Below are positions 25,918 through 34,207 of a stretch of 64,000 nucleotides of DNA, in pieces. Positions within the stretch are counted from its first letter, which is position 1; each line of letters opens with the position of its first letter. Origin of the DNA: Maribacter cobaltidurans (GTDB lineage: Bacteria > Bacteroidota > Bacteroidia > Flavobacteriales > Flavobacteriaceae); contig NZ_CP022957.1 in assembly GCF_002269385.1 (NCBI RefSeq), forward strand, positions 1,359,001 through 1,423,000, given 5' to 3'. A program made the position numbers and the translations under genes. Below the pieces are notes generated by a model. It was not told the DNA's origin. It searched no databases and saw only the letters and a program-made list of their open reading frames with translations.

Positions 25918-26928
25918 ATGACAACCAACAGAAAACAGACTTTAGGGGAGTTCATTATAGAGAATCAAAAATCATTTCAATATTCGTCAGGAGAGTTATC
26001 CAAGCTAATCAACGCCATTCGATTGGCGGCCAAAGTGGTCAACCATGAGGTGAACAAAGCTGGGCTTGTAGATATTATAGGTACTGCAGGCGAAACTAAT
26101 ATTCAAGGTGAAAATCAGCAAAAGTTGGATGTTTTTGCCAATGAAAAATTTATTCAGACGCTTACGAATCGTGAAATAGTCTGTGGTATCGCCTCTGAAG
26201 AGGAGGATAGTTTCATTTCTATAAATAGCAGTGATGAAAACCATCAAAACAAATATGTGGTCTTGATTGATCCTTTGGACGGTTCGTCAAATATCGACGT
26301 AAATGTGTCCGTGGGTACTATTTTTTCCATTTATAGGAGGGTTACCCCGGTAGGTACCCCGGTGACTATTGAAGATTTTTTACAGCCCGGAAACCAACAG
26401 GTTGCCGCAGGGTATGTGGTTTATGGCACCTCCACTATGATAGTTTATACAACTGGGGATGGCGTCAATGGATTTACTCTTAATCCGGCGTTGGGAACAT
26501 TCTATCTATCTCACCCAAAAATGCAATTTCCAGAGACTGGAAAAATCTATTCGGTCAATGAAGGAAATTATGTTCATTTTCACCAAGGGGTAAAAGACTA
26601 CATCAAATACTGTCAAATGGAAGAAGGTGATAGACCGTACACCTCTAGATATATTGGTTCCTTGGTATCGGATTTCCATAGAAACATGATTAAAGGAGGT
26701 ATCTACATGTACCCTAAAAGCAGTGTTACCGGAAATGGAAAATTGAGATTGTTATACGAATGTAACCCCATGGCATTTATTGCAGAGCAAGCAAATGGTA
26801 TTGCAATAGGGGGTAAAACACGCATACTTGATATTCAGCCAACAGAGTTACACCAACGGGTACCTTTTTTCTGTGGCAGTAAACAAATGGTTGGAAAGCT
26901 TCAGGAATTCCTTAAAAAATACCAATAA
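25918..26928 (+). CDS. fbp: fructose-1,6-bisphosphatase class I
   Basis: This gluconeogenic phosphatase hydrolyses fructose 1,6-bisphosphate. The metal and phosphate motif [22 protein letters not shown] is conserved, as are GIASEEED (metal Glu) and [15 protein letters not shown]. The ATG at 25918 ([13 protein letters not shown]) gives a normal 336-residue protein. An upstream TTG at 25810 would add 36 residues with no family support and would remove the intergenic promoter space. A GATATTTG octamer (25888-25895, one mismatch to TAnnTTTG) precedes it. Confidence 0.95.
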   Translation: MTTNRKQTLGEFIIENQKSFQYSSGELSKLINAIRLAAKVVNHEVNKAGLVDIIGTAGETNIQGENQQKLDVFANEKFIQTLTNREIVCGIASEEEDSFISINSSDENHQNKYVVLIDPLDGSSNIDVNVSVGTIFSIYRRVTPVGTPVTIEDFLQPGNQQVAAGYVVYGTSTMIVYTTGDGVNGFTLNPALGTFYLSHPKMQFPETGKIYSVNEGNYVHFHQGVKDYIKYCQMEEGDRPYTSRYIGSLVSDFHRNMIKGGIYMYPKSSVTGNGKLRLLYECNPMAFIAEQANGIAIGGKTRILDIQPTELHQRVPFFCGSKQMVGKLQEFLKKYQ

Positions 26929-26929
26929 A

Positions 26930-26953
26930 AAAGGGAGCGATTTAGCTCCCTTT
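26930..26953. terminator. hairpin terminator between fbp and the TerB-like gene
   Basis: A 9-bp stem (AAAGGGAGC with GCTCCCTTT) and a 6-nt loop follow the fbp stop directly. The plus side continues TTTCTATTCTTTA. On the minus strand the arm is followed by T-rich sequence, so it can serve both convergent genes. Confidence 0.72.
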
Positions 26954-26971
26954 CTATTCTTTACTTATAAA

Positions 26972-27394
26972 CTATTTTTTAACCAAATACAAGTAATCCT
27001 CAAAATCCAATTTTCCGCCAAAAATCTGAACGGAACGTTCAATAACCTTATCGGCCTTATCCCCGCTAAAACCCAAACCGATGGCATATTTTTTTACCAG
27101 GGTTTTCTCTTCTGGGTCCATTTCGTGGTCGGAATAAACAATACGGAATAGATCATACAAACGTTCCAACCGCTTTTCAGAATCATGGGTTGCTTCAATC
27201 GGATATTTATTCTCCTTCTTCAGTACCTCAGCATACTCTGCGCGGGTAATATCCAATTTGGTAGCAAAGCGGTCCAACAATTGTTTCTCCTCGGTACTAA
27301 CCTCCCCGTCCACGGAAGCAAGTGTGGCCAAAGCCGCAAAATGGGCCAGGTTTCTTCTGTGCTCCCCACTGGTATATAAATCTGCAATAGACAT
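26972..27394 (-). CDS. TerB-like protein
   Basis: This is a 140-residue all-helical acidic protein. Two repeats of the type LASVDGEVSTEEKQLLDRFATKL and IVYSDHEMDPEEKTLVKKYAIGLG, each with a D-G/H-E pattern, match the TerB tellurite-resistance-like fold that can bind metal. It has no other ter genes nearby, so a tellurite function is not supported. A TATATTTG box lies 22 nt before the start. Confidence 0.83.
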   Translation of the reverse strand: MSIADLYTSGEHRRNLAHFAALATLASVDGEVSTEEKQLLDRFATKLDITRAEYAEVLKKENKYPIEATHDSEKRLERLYDLFRIVYSDHEMDPEEKTLVKKYAIGLGFSGDKADKVIERSVQIFGGKLDFEDYLYLVKK

Positions 27395-27416
27395 AGTTGT
27401 ATTTTAAATTATTGAG

Positions 27417-27424
27417 CAAATATA
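27417..27424 (-). promoter_or_regulatory. -7 promoter box of the TerB-like gene
   Basis: TATATTTG on the minus strand is an exact TAnnTTTG, 22 nt before the ATG, in the 101-nt gap shared with the repair cassette. The -33 region is not clear. Confidence 0.45.
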
Positions 27425-27453
27425 ATTTTTTTAGAGGTCATAGTTTATATCGG

Positions 27454-27471
27454 GTACAACTTTGTTTGTAC
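27454..27471. promoter_or_regulatory. inverted repeat (operator-like) before the DNA repair cassette
   Basis: GTACAA-N6-TTGTAC is a perfect 6+6 inverted repeat lying 24 nt before the exonuclease start. It has the size of a dimeric repressor site. No known LexA-type consensus for this phylum can be cited, so the role is inferred from symmetry and position. Confidence 0.4.
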
Positions 27472-27495
27472 TCAAATTTGTAACTTCACTTGGCT

Positions 27496-28518
27496 ATGAA
27501 ATCACCACTCCTACAATTCACGGATAAAGGAATCTATTGCGAAAAAGCAGGAGTTTATCTAGACCCATGGAAACCTGTTGATAAGGCCATAATATCCCAT
27601 GGCCATGCAGACCATAGTAGATGGGGTCATCAAAAATATATTACGCATCATAGAAATATACCCATCATTTCCCACAGACTTGGAAATATCAACACCAGAG
27701 GCGTAGCATGGGGAGAAAATTTCACCATAAATAATGTAAAATTTAGTATGCATCCTGCGGGACACATCATTGGGTCTTCGCAAATTAGGGTTGAACACAA
27801 AGGTGAGGTTTGGGTCTTTACCGGTGACTATAAAACCGAGGACGATGGCATTTCTACTCCTTACGAATCGATAAAATGCAATACGTTCATAACCGAATGT
27901 ACCTTTGGACTACCCGCTTTTAAATGGATTCCACAAAATGAGGTGTTACAGGATATCAACGATTGGTGGAAAGAAAATCAAAATGACGGAAAAACTTCCA
28001 TACTTTTTGGATATAGCCTGGGTAAGGCCCAGCGATTACTGAAATATTTGGATACCGATATCGGTTCGATTTACACTCACGGGGCCATAGAAAACATGAC
28101 GGAAGTACTAAGACCCTTAGTCTCATTTCCCAAGACAACACTGATTACCAGAGAAACCACCAAAAAAGAATTATTGGGCAATATGGTCTTGGCACCACCC
28201 AGTGCCCATGGAAGCACTTGGATACGAAAAATGGTTCCCTATGTCACCGCTTCTGCTAGTGGTTGGATGACCTTTAGGGGGGCACGTAGAAGAAGAGCTA
28301 TTGATAAGGGGTTTGTGCTGAGTGACCATTGCGATTGGCAAGGGTTACTTTCCAGTATTGAAGCTACGGGCGCGGAAAAGATCATTTGTACGCATGGATA
28401 TAGCGATATTTTCTCCCGATACCTTAGGGAACAGGGCTATGATGCCCGTACGGAAGCTACCCAATACGAAGGCGAACTTGGCGAGTTGGAATCTTCAAAA
28501 TCGAATACCGACGCATGA
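27496..28518 (+). CDS. ligase-associated DNA exonuclease (MBL/beta-CASP family)
   Basis: This is a 340-residue metallo-beta-lactamase-fold nuclease. The metal motif is ISHGHADHSRWG (HxHxDH), followed by HPAGHIIGSSQI, FTGDYKTEDDG and SDHCDWQGLL. These match the exonuclease of the ligase-associated cassette, which is related to mRNA 3'-processing nucleases. The ATG at 27496 (MKSPLLQF) is preferred to a TTG two codons upstream. It overlaps the ligase gene by 4 bp (ATGA), so it is translationally coupled. It probably trims DNA ends before ligation. Confidence 0.93.
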   Translation: MKSPLLQFTDKGIYCEKAGVYLDPWKPVDKAIISHGHADHSRWGHQKYITHHRNIPIISHRLGNINTRGVAWGENFTINNVKFSMHPAGHIIGSSQIRVEHKGEVWVFTGDYKTEDDGISTPYESIKCNTFITECTFGLPAFKWIPQNEVLQDINDWWKENQNDGKTSILFGYSLGKAQRLLKYLDTDIGSIYTHGAIENMTEVLRPLVSFPKTTLITRETTKKELLGNMVLAPPSAHGSTWIRKMVPYVTASASGWMTFRGARRRRAIDKGFVLSDHCDWQGLLSSIEATGAEKIICTHGYSDIFSRYLREQGYDARTEATQYEGELGELESSKSNTDA

Positions 28519-30185
28519 AAAAATTCGCTCAACTTATCAAGGGCCTGGACAGTACCAATAAGACCACGGTAAAGGTTAATGCGCTTACCGCGTATTTTCA
28601 ACAGGCGGATGATAAGGACAAGGTTTGGACCATTGCCATACTTTCACATAGGAGACCACCAAGACCTGTTAACACCACCTTGCTACGAGAATGGGCTTCT
28701 GAACTCGCGAATATTCCACTTTGGTTGTTCGAGGAAAGTTATCATATCGTAGGCGACTTGGCCGAAACTATTGCCTTGGTAGTCCCAAATTCGAACAAAA
28801 CCTCTTCTAAAAGCCTCACATCATTTTTAAAAGAGATAAAATCGTTAAAATCCAAACCTGAAGATTTTAAGAAAGCTTATTTACATCAGAATTGGAAATC
28901 GCTCAACTACTATGAACGTTTTGTGTTCACTAAATTGATTACAGGTGGATTTAGAATTGGTGTAAGCCAAAAATTGATGACTCGAGCACTTTCTAAAGCT
29001 ACGGAAATCGACGAGGATATTCTGGCCTACAAATTAATGGGAAATTGGGACCCTGATAAAATTTCATTCCAACAGCTGGTTTTGGAAAAGAACGAAAGTG
29101 ACTATTTATCAAAACCTTATCCTTTTTATTTGGCCTATGCCATTGAAGGTGAACCTGAGGAATTGGGCGATGTATCACAATGGTTCGCGGAGCATAAATG
29201 GGACGGTATACGTTCGCAGGTTATCTTGAGAAACGACGAAATCTTTGTGTGGAGCCGGGGGGAGGAACTGGTTACGGACAAGTATCCGGAATTTGAACAG
29301 TTCATCGGCGTTATTCCCAATGGAACGGTCATCGATGGCGAAATACTACCCTACCCAAAAGGACAAATAGGTAACTTCAACGACCTGCAAAAACGAATTG
29401 GAAGAAAGACCATCAGCAAAAACTTACTTAGCAAAGTACCGGTTGTATTGAAAGCTTATGATCTTTTGGAATGGAAAGGAGAAGATATTAGAAATAAAGC
29501 TTTTAAGGAGCGTCGAGAACTATTGGAGGACTTATATGACAGCGTGGGTTCGACTACGCTCGGCCAGCAGAAATCAAAAGCTACGGAGCAAAGTAGAAAT
29601 AAGGTCATTGAGCAGAGCCGAAGTAACCTTCCACTACACCTTTCAGAAACCATGGATTTTACCTCTTGGAAAGAAGTTGCCCTAGAAAGAGAACAGTCTC
29701 GAGAAAAACACAGCGAGGGACTGATGCTTAAACGAAAGGATTCCCCCTATTTAGTAGGACGAAAAAAGGGAGATTGGTGGAAATGGAAAGTAGATCCATT
29801 GACCATAGATGCGGTTCTAACCTACGCCATGCGAGGTCATGGAAGAAGAAGTAATTTGTTTACGGACTACACCTTTGCGCTTTGGAACGAGAACGAGGAA
29901 GGAGAAAAGGAATTGGTCACTTTTGCAAAAGCGTATTCCGGATTAACGGATGCCGAATTCCGAAAATTGGATGCTTGGATAAAGAAAAACACTTTGGAGC
30001 GGTTTGGTCCAGTACGTAGCGTAACCCCACACCATGTTTTTGAAATCGCTTTTGAAGGGATTGCACTTTCCAAAAGACATAAGAGCGGTGTGGCTACCCG
30101 CTTCCCCCGTATGTTACGATGGCGTAAGGATAAAACTATTCATGAGGCCAATACGCTATCGGACCTTAAAGAAATGATACCATAA
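28515..30185 (+). CDS. ATP-dependent DNA ligase of the repair cassette
   Basis: This is a 556-residue LigB-type ligase. The N-terminal DNA-binding domain (about 1-200) precedes the nucleotidyltransferase motif EHKWDGIR with adenylated Lys228, then WSRGEELVTDKYPEF, VIDGEILPY and LKRKDSPYLVGRKKGDWWKWK. The C-terminal OB domain includes PHHVFEIAFEGIALSKRHKSGVATRFPR. Residues about 343-371 are an unusual insertion with two tandem EQSR units, encoded by a palindromic DNA repeat (see the repeat at 29546). The gene overlaps the exonuclease by 4 bp and lies 6 nt before the helicase. Confidence 0.94.
   Translation: MKKFAQLIKGLDSTNKTTVKVNALTAYFQQADDKDKVWTIAILSHRRPPRPVNTTLLREWASELANIPLWLFEESYHIVGDLAETIALVVPNSNKTSSKSLTSFLKEIKSLKSKPEDFKKAYLHQNWKSLNYYERFVFTKLITGGFRIGVSQKLMTRALSKATEIDEDILAYKLMGNWDPDKISFQQLVLEKNESDYLSKPYPFYLAYAIEGEPEELGDVSQWFAEHKWDGIRSQVILRNDEIFVWSRGEELVTDKYPEFEQFIGVIPNGTVIDGEILPYPKGQIGNFNDLQKRIGRKTISKNLLSKVPVVLKAYDLLEWKGEDIRNKAFKERRELLEDLYDSVGSTTLGQQKSKATEQSRNKVIEQSRSNLPLHLSETMDFTSWKEVALEREQSREKHSEGLMLKRKDSPYLVGRKKGDWWKWKVDPLTIDAVLTYAMRGHGRRSNLFTDYTFALWNENEEGEKELVTFAKAYSGLTDAEFRKLDAWIKKNTLERFGPVRSVTPHHVFEIAFEGIALSKRHKSGVATRFPRMLRWRKDKTIHEANTLSDLKEMIP
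29546..29628. repeat. intragenic palindromic repeat cluster inside the DNA ligase gene
   Basis: Arm 1 (29546-29565) contains TTCGACTACGCTC. Arm 2 (29603-29628) contains TTGAGCAGAGCCGAA, whose reverse complement resembles arm 1. Between them, 29577-29600 is a diverged tandem copy of arm 2 with 24-nt spacing (GGAGCAAAGTAGAA). In frame it encodes an Arg/Gln/Ser-rich loop. Related units lie in metG (50836) and tex (53521). Confidence 0.7.
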
Positions 30186-30191
30186 AACCTT

Positions 30192-32660
30192 ATGAATAGG
30201 CAGGAACTATTTGATATTGCTGAAAATTGGTTTATAGAGCAGAATTGGAAACCCTTTCCTTTTCAAAAAGAAACCTGGAAAGCATTTCTGCAAGGAAAGC
30301 ACGGACTGCTAAATGCCCCTACCGGAAGTGGGAAAACCTATGCCTTGTGGTTTCCTATTGTCCTCAATTATATCAAACAAAATCCCGATTATAAAAACAA
30401 GCATAAAAAAGGATTAAAAGCGGTTTGGATTACGCCCTTACGAGCCCTGTCTCAAGAAATAAGACAATCTGCAGAGCGCGTTGTAACGGATTTGGATACT
30501 CAGATGACCGTAGGTATTCGTTCTGGAGATACCTCGACGAAAGCTCGTGCACAACAAAAAAAACAGATGCCCGATTTGTTGATTACGACCCCCGAAAGTC
30601 TTCAACTACTATTAGCCTCCAAAGGATATGATAAAATATTCAAGGACTGCACCTCCATAGTTGTGGATGAATGGCACGAAATCTTAGGTACTAAACGGGG
30701 CGTTCAGATGGAACTTGCGCTCTCTAGACTCAAAACCGTTTCAAAACATTTACGTATTTGGGGTATTTCAGCCACTATAGGAAACATGGAGCAAGCACGG
30801 GAAGTCCTCTTAGGCCCCCAATCCGAAGCATTGGAAAATTCAGTAATGATAAAGGCCAACATCAACAAAAAAATTACGGTTAAAAGTATCATTCCAAAGA
30901 AAATGGAAACCTTTCCTTGGAGAGGACATCTTGGTTTGCATCTTTTAGAATATATTATTCCAATTATCAATAACAGTAAAACTACCTTGCTATTCACCAA
31001 CACTAGAAGTCAGTGCGAAATATGGTTTCAAAAAATATTGGAAAAGCATCCCGAATTTGCTGGTGAAATCGCCATGCACCATGGGAGCATCAATAAAGAA
31101 ACCAGGATTTGGGTCGAAAATGCCATTAGAAATGAAACCCTAAAGGCCGTGGTATGTACTTCCAGTCTGGATTTAGGTGTTGATTTTGCTCCTGTAGAGA
31201 CCGTGGTACAAATTGGTGGTCCAAAGGGAGTTGCCCGATTTTTACAGCGAGCGGGAAGAAGTGGCCACCGACCGGGAAAGGAAAGTGTCATTTATTTTCT
31301 TCCCACACATGCCATTGAGCTCATTGAAGCTTCGGCACTTCAAAAAGCGGTGAAACAAAATACTGTGGAAGACCGTATTCCATACCTTAACAGCTATGAT
31401 GTTTTGCTCCAATACTTGACTACACTGGCCATTTCAGATGGGTTTTATCCCAATGAAATCTTTAGGGAAGTATCGGATACTTTTTGCTATCAGGCACTCA
31501 GCGAAGAAAACTGGCAATGGCTATTGAATTTTTTGGTCATGGGTAGCCAAAGTCTGCAATCCTATGATGAATACAAAAAAGTTGATGTAGAGGAAGATGG
31601 GAGATTCAAGGTGAACAATCGCGGTGTGGCCATGCGTCACCGATTTCAAATCGGGACCATTGTGGGGGATGTGAACCTTACTGTAAAATATCAAAAAGGC
31701 GGGTATATCGGTACTATAGAAGAATACTTTGTCTCAAAGCTCAATAAGGGCGATGTATTTACTTTCGCCGGCAGAAACCTGGAGTTTATCAGGATTAAGG
31801 ATATGCAGGTCCATGTACGTAATTCCAAGAAGAAAACCAGTAAAGTTTCCAGTTGGATGGGAAGTCGGTTGACCCTATCGGCCCAAATGTCCGAATTACT
31901 GCGTAACGAATTGTATAGTTCTGGCGAAGAGCGGGAAAAGCAGTCCATTGAAATACAATCCTTGACCCATATTTTTGAAAGGCAAAGACGGGAAAGTATT
32001 GTACCACAACCGGATGAATTCTTAATTGAAACCTTCAAAAGTCGTGACGGCTACCACGCTGTTTTTTATCCATTCGAAGGTCGGTTTGTCCACGAGGCCA
32101 TGGGCAGTCTTTTGGGATATCGCATCAGTCTGCTCTCCCCTATTACCTTTTCACTGGCGTTCAATGATTATGGCTTTGAACTTTTATCGGATAAACCCAT
32201 AGACATGCAGGAGGTGTTGGACAACAATCTTTTCACTACCGATTTTTTGTTGGACGACCTTCAAAAGAGCCTGAACGCGACCGAAATGGCCCGAAGAAAG
32301 TTTAGGGACATTGCTATCATCAGCGGTATGGTATTTACAGGGTATCCGAATAAGGGAATAAAAATGAAGCACCTACAAAGCAATTCCCAGTTATTGTTCG
32401 AAGTGTTCCGAGATTACGAGCCAGACAATCTACTCTTTCAACAGGCATTTACGGAAACCTTTGAGCACCAGCTGGAGGAAGGCCGATTACGACTTTCATT
32501 GGAACGTATCGCCACACAGAACATCATGTGGAAACAATGCGAAAAGGCCACTCCCTTTGCCTTTCCTTTAATTACAGACCGTTTGAGCCGGGAAAAATTA
32601 TCCAGCGAAAAATTGGAGGACAGAATTAAACGAATGGCAGCGATTTTGATGAAGAAATAG
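30192..32660 (+). CDS. ligase-associated DNA helicase (Lhr-type, DEXH box)
   Basis: This 822-residue superfamily 2 helicase has Walker A NAPTGSGKTYALWFP, DEWHE as the DExH box, ISATIGN as motif III, GSINKETR and SSLDLGVDFAPVE, and the arginine-finger motif QRAGRSGHRPG. The C-terminal 400 or so residues are the Lhr-core type winged-helix and accessory region. In this cassette it works with the ligase, exonuclease and PdeM, probably opening or remodelling damaged DNA ends. It begins 6 nt after the ligase and ends 13 nt before pdeM. Confidence 0.94.
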   Translation: MNRQELFDIAENWFIEQNWKPFPFQKETWKAFLQGKHGLLNAPTGSGKTYALWFPIVLNYIKQNPDYKNKHKKGLKAVWITPLRALSQEIRQSAERVVTDLDTQMTVGIRSGDTSTKARAQQKKQMPDLLITTPESLQLLLASKGYDKIFKDCTSIVVDEWHEILGTKRGVQMELALSRLKTVSKHLRIWGISATIGNMEQAREVLLGPQSEALENSVMIKANINKKITVKSIIPKKMETFPWRGHLGLHLLEYIIPIINNSKTTLLFTNTRSQCEIWFQKILEKHPEFAGEIAMHHGSINKETRIWVENAIRNETLKAVVCTSSLDLGVDFAPVETVVQIGGPKGVARFLQRAGRSGHRPGKESVIYFLPTHAIELIEASALQKAVKQNTVEDRIPYLNSYDVLLQYLTTLAISDGFYPNEIFREVSDTFCYQALSEENWQWLLNFLVMGSQSLQSYDEYKKVDVEEDGRFKVNNRGVAMRHRFQIGTIVGDVNLTVKYQKGGYIGTIEEYFVSKLNKGDVFTFAGRNLEFIRIKDMQVHVRNSKKKTSKVSSWMGSRLTLSAQMSELLRNELYSSGEEREKQSIEIQSLTHIFERQRRESIVPQPDEFLIETFKSRDGYHAVFYPFEGRFVHEAMGSLLGYRISLLSPITFSLAFNDYGFELLSDKPIDMQEVLDNNLFTTDFLLDDLQKSLNATEMARRKFRDIAIISGMVFTGYPNKGIKMKHLQSNSQLLFEVFRDYEPDNLLFQQAFTETFEHQLEEGRLRLSLERIATQNIMWKQCEKATPFAFPLITDRLSREKLSSEKLEDRIKRMAAILMKK

Positions 32661-32673
32661 GTAATTTTACCTC

Positions 32674-33345
32674 ATGATGCATGGTATTACCATTCGTGAC
32701 CAGTCTTTCCAAATGCACTATTCCGGGGCCCTTTTCTGGGAAGAAAAATCGATTTTGCTCATAAGTGATGTCCATTTGGGAAAGGTTTCCCATTTTAGAA
32801 AATTTGGTGCAGCGGTACCCCAGCAAGCGATACAAAAAAATTTTACGGCCATGGATGATTCCTTGGAGACCTTTCTTCCCAAGACCGTCATTTTTTTGGG
32901 CGACCTCTTCCATTCGCACCTCAACAATGAGTGGAAACTGTTCGAAGCTTGGGTAACGTCAAAAACAATGGATTTTATTTTGGTTTCGGGGAATCACGAT
33001 ATTATATCCCCCTTAAAATATGAGGCTTTAAAAATTCAAATTTTGCCGGAGTTGCTTTTAGATGGATTTTTACTCACTCATCATCCGGAGGAACGGGAGG
33101 ATTATTTTAATTTTTCAGGACATATCCATCCGGCTATCCGGTTAAACGGACTGGGAAGACAATCGGTTCGCCTGCCTTGTTTTTATAAGACCAATGACCA
33201 AATGATTTTACCCGCTTTTGGTGAGTTTACGGGTTCTTATACCATGGAACCCTGTGAAGATTGTGAGGTTTACGCCCTTTTGGGTGATGCCGTGCTACCC
33301 GTTCCCATTAAGGAAGTGAAGAAAAAAAGAAGAAATCGTAAATAG
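32674..33345 (+). CDS. pdeM: ligase-associated DNA damage response endonuclease PdeM
   Basis: This is a 223-residue calcineurin-type metallophosphoesterase. The metal motifs are in order: SDVHLG (42-47), GDLFHSH, SGNHDI, HHPEE and SGHIHP. The C-terminus is basic (KEVKKKRRNRK). It belongs to the PdeM family found with LigB, Lhr and the MBL exonuclease, and is the last gene of the four-gene cassette. The start could be either of two adjacent ATG codons. No terminator is evident after it. Confidence 0.92.
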   Translation: MMHGITIRDQSFQMHYSGALFWEEKSILLISDVHLGKVSHFRKFGAAVPQQAIQKNFTAMDDSLETFLPKTVIFLGDLFHSHLNNEWKLFEAWVTSKTMDFILVSGNHDIISPLKYEALKIQILPELLLDGFLLTHHPEEREDYFNFSGHIHPAIRLNGLGRQSVRLPCFYKTNDQMILPAFGEFTGSYTMEPCEDCEVYALLGDAVLPVPIKEVKKKRRNRK

Positions 33346-33401
33346 TCCTTTTATTTTTGGTTTAGACAAACGAATACGGTTCTTTACATGTACTTTTGAC
33401 T

Positions 33402-34205
33402 ATGACCAAAAAAGGATTTGCTCTTCTTAATCTAATATCTGTAATAGGGGTTATTGCAGTCAACTATAGTGCCCAGGCCTTCTCATTCAACAATACAACC
33501 ATTAGGGGAATAAGCCAGCGGTATGACAACCTCTTTACACCGGCCAGTTACGCCTTCGCTATTTGGGGCCTTATTTTTTTAGGGTTATTGGCATTTTCTA
33601 TTTTTCAAGTTAGAAGGGCTTTTTTTTCCAATAAAGAAAGTTCTTTCATAGAACAAACTGGATTTTGGTTTGCCTTGGCCAACATTTTGAATTGTGCTTG
33701 GGTATTTGCCTTTTTATACGACTTTGTTGGCTTTTCGGTATTGATTATGGTCGGAATCCTAGTCTCGCTCATTAAAGTCATCTTGAATACCAACATGGAA
33801 CGATGGGATGCCCCTATTGCAATCATTGCTTTTATATGGTGGCCAATTTGTCTTTATAGTGGTTGGATTACGGTGGCCACAGTAGCCAACATATCCGCCT
33901 ATTTGAGTAAAGTAAATTGGGAAGGTGGTCCATTTTCAGAAATTACTTGGACACTAATTATGATTATAATAGCCGTTTTAATCAATCTTCTAATGATCTG
34001 GAAACGGAATATGAGAGAATTTAGCGCAGTGGGCATTTGGGCTTTGGTGGCTATTTTTGTAAGACATCAAGATACATATGCGGCCATTGCCTATACTGCA
34101 ATGTCAGGCGCAATACTTCTAACCATTGTTTCTTTGATTCATGGTTATAGGAATAGACATACAAATCCGGTCTACAAACTAAAGCAACGTTTAGAGGATA
34201 ATTAA
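33402..34205 (+). CDS. TspO/MBR-like tryptophan-rich membrane protein
   Basis: This 267-residue protein has about seven hydrophobic segments. TPASYAFAIWGLIFLGLL near residue 48 and WWPICLYSGWITVATVANISAYL near 148 carry the tryptophan-rich motifs of the TspO-related family, but it is longer than classic TspO (about 160). The ATG at 33402 (MTKKGFALL) is chosen over an upstream TTG. Two TAnnTTTG octamers (33352-33359 and 33391-33398) lie upstream. Ligand and role are unknown; porphyrin binding in the family is only an analogy. Confidence 0.82.
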   Translation: MTKKGFALLNLISVIGVIAVNYSAQAFSFNNTTIRGISQRYDNLFTPASYAFAIWGLIFLGLLAFSIFQVRRAFFSNKESSFIEQTGFWFALANILNCAWVFAFLYDFVGFSVLIMVGILVSLIKVILNTNMERWDAPIAIIAFIWWPICLYSGWITVATVANISAYLSKVNWEGGPFSEITWTLIMIIIAVLINLLMIWKRNMREFSAVGIWALVAIFVRHQDTYAAIAYTAMSGAILLTIVSLIHGYRNRHTNPVYKLKQRLEDN

Positions 34206-34207
34206 TT

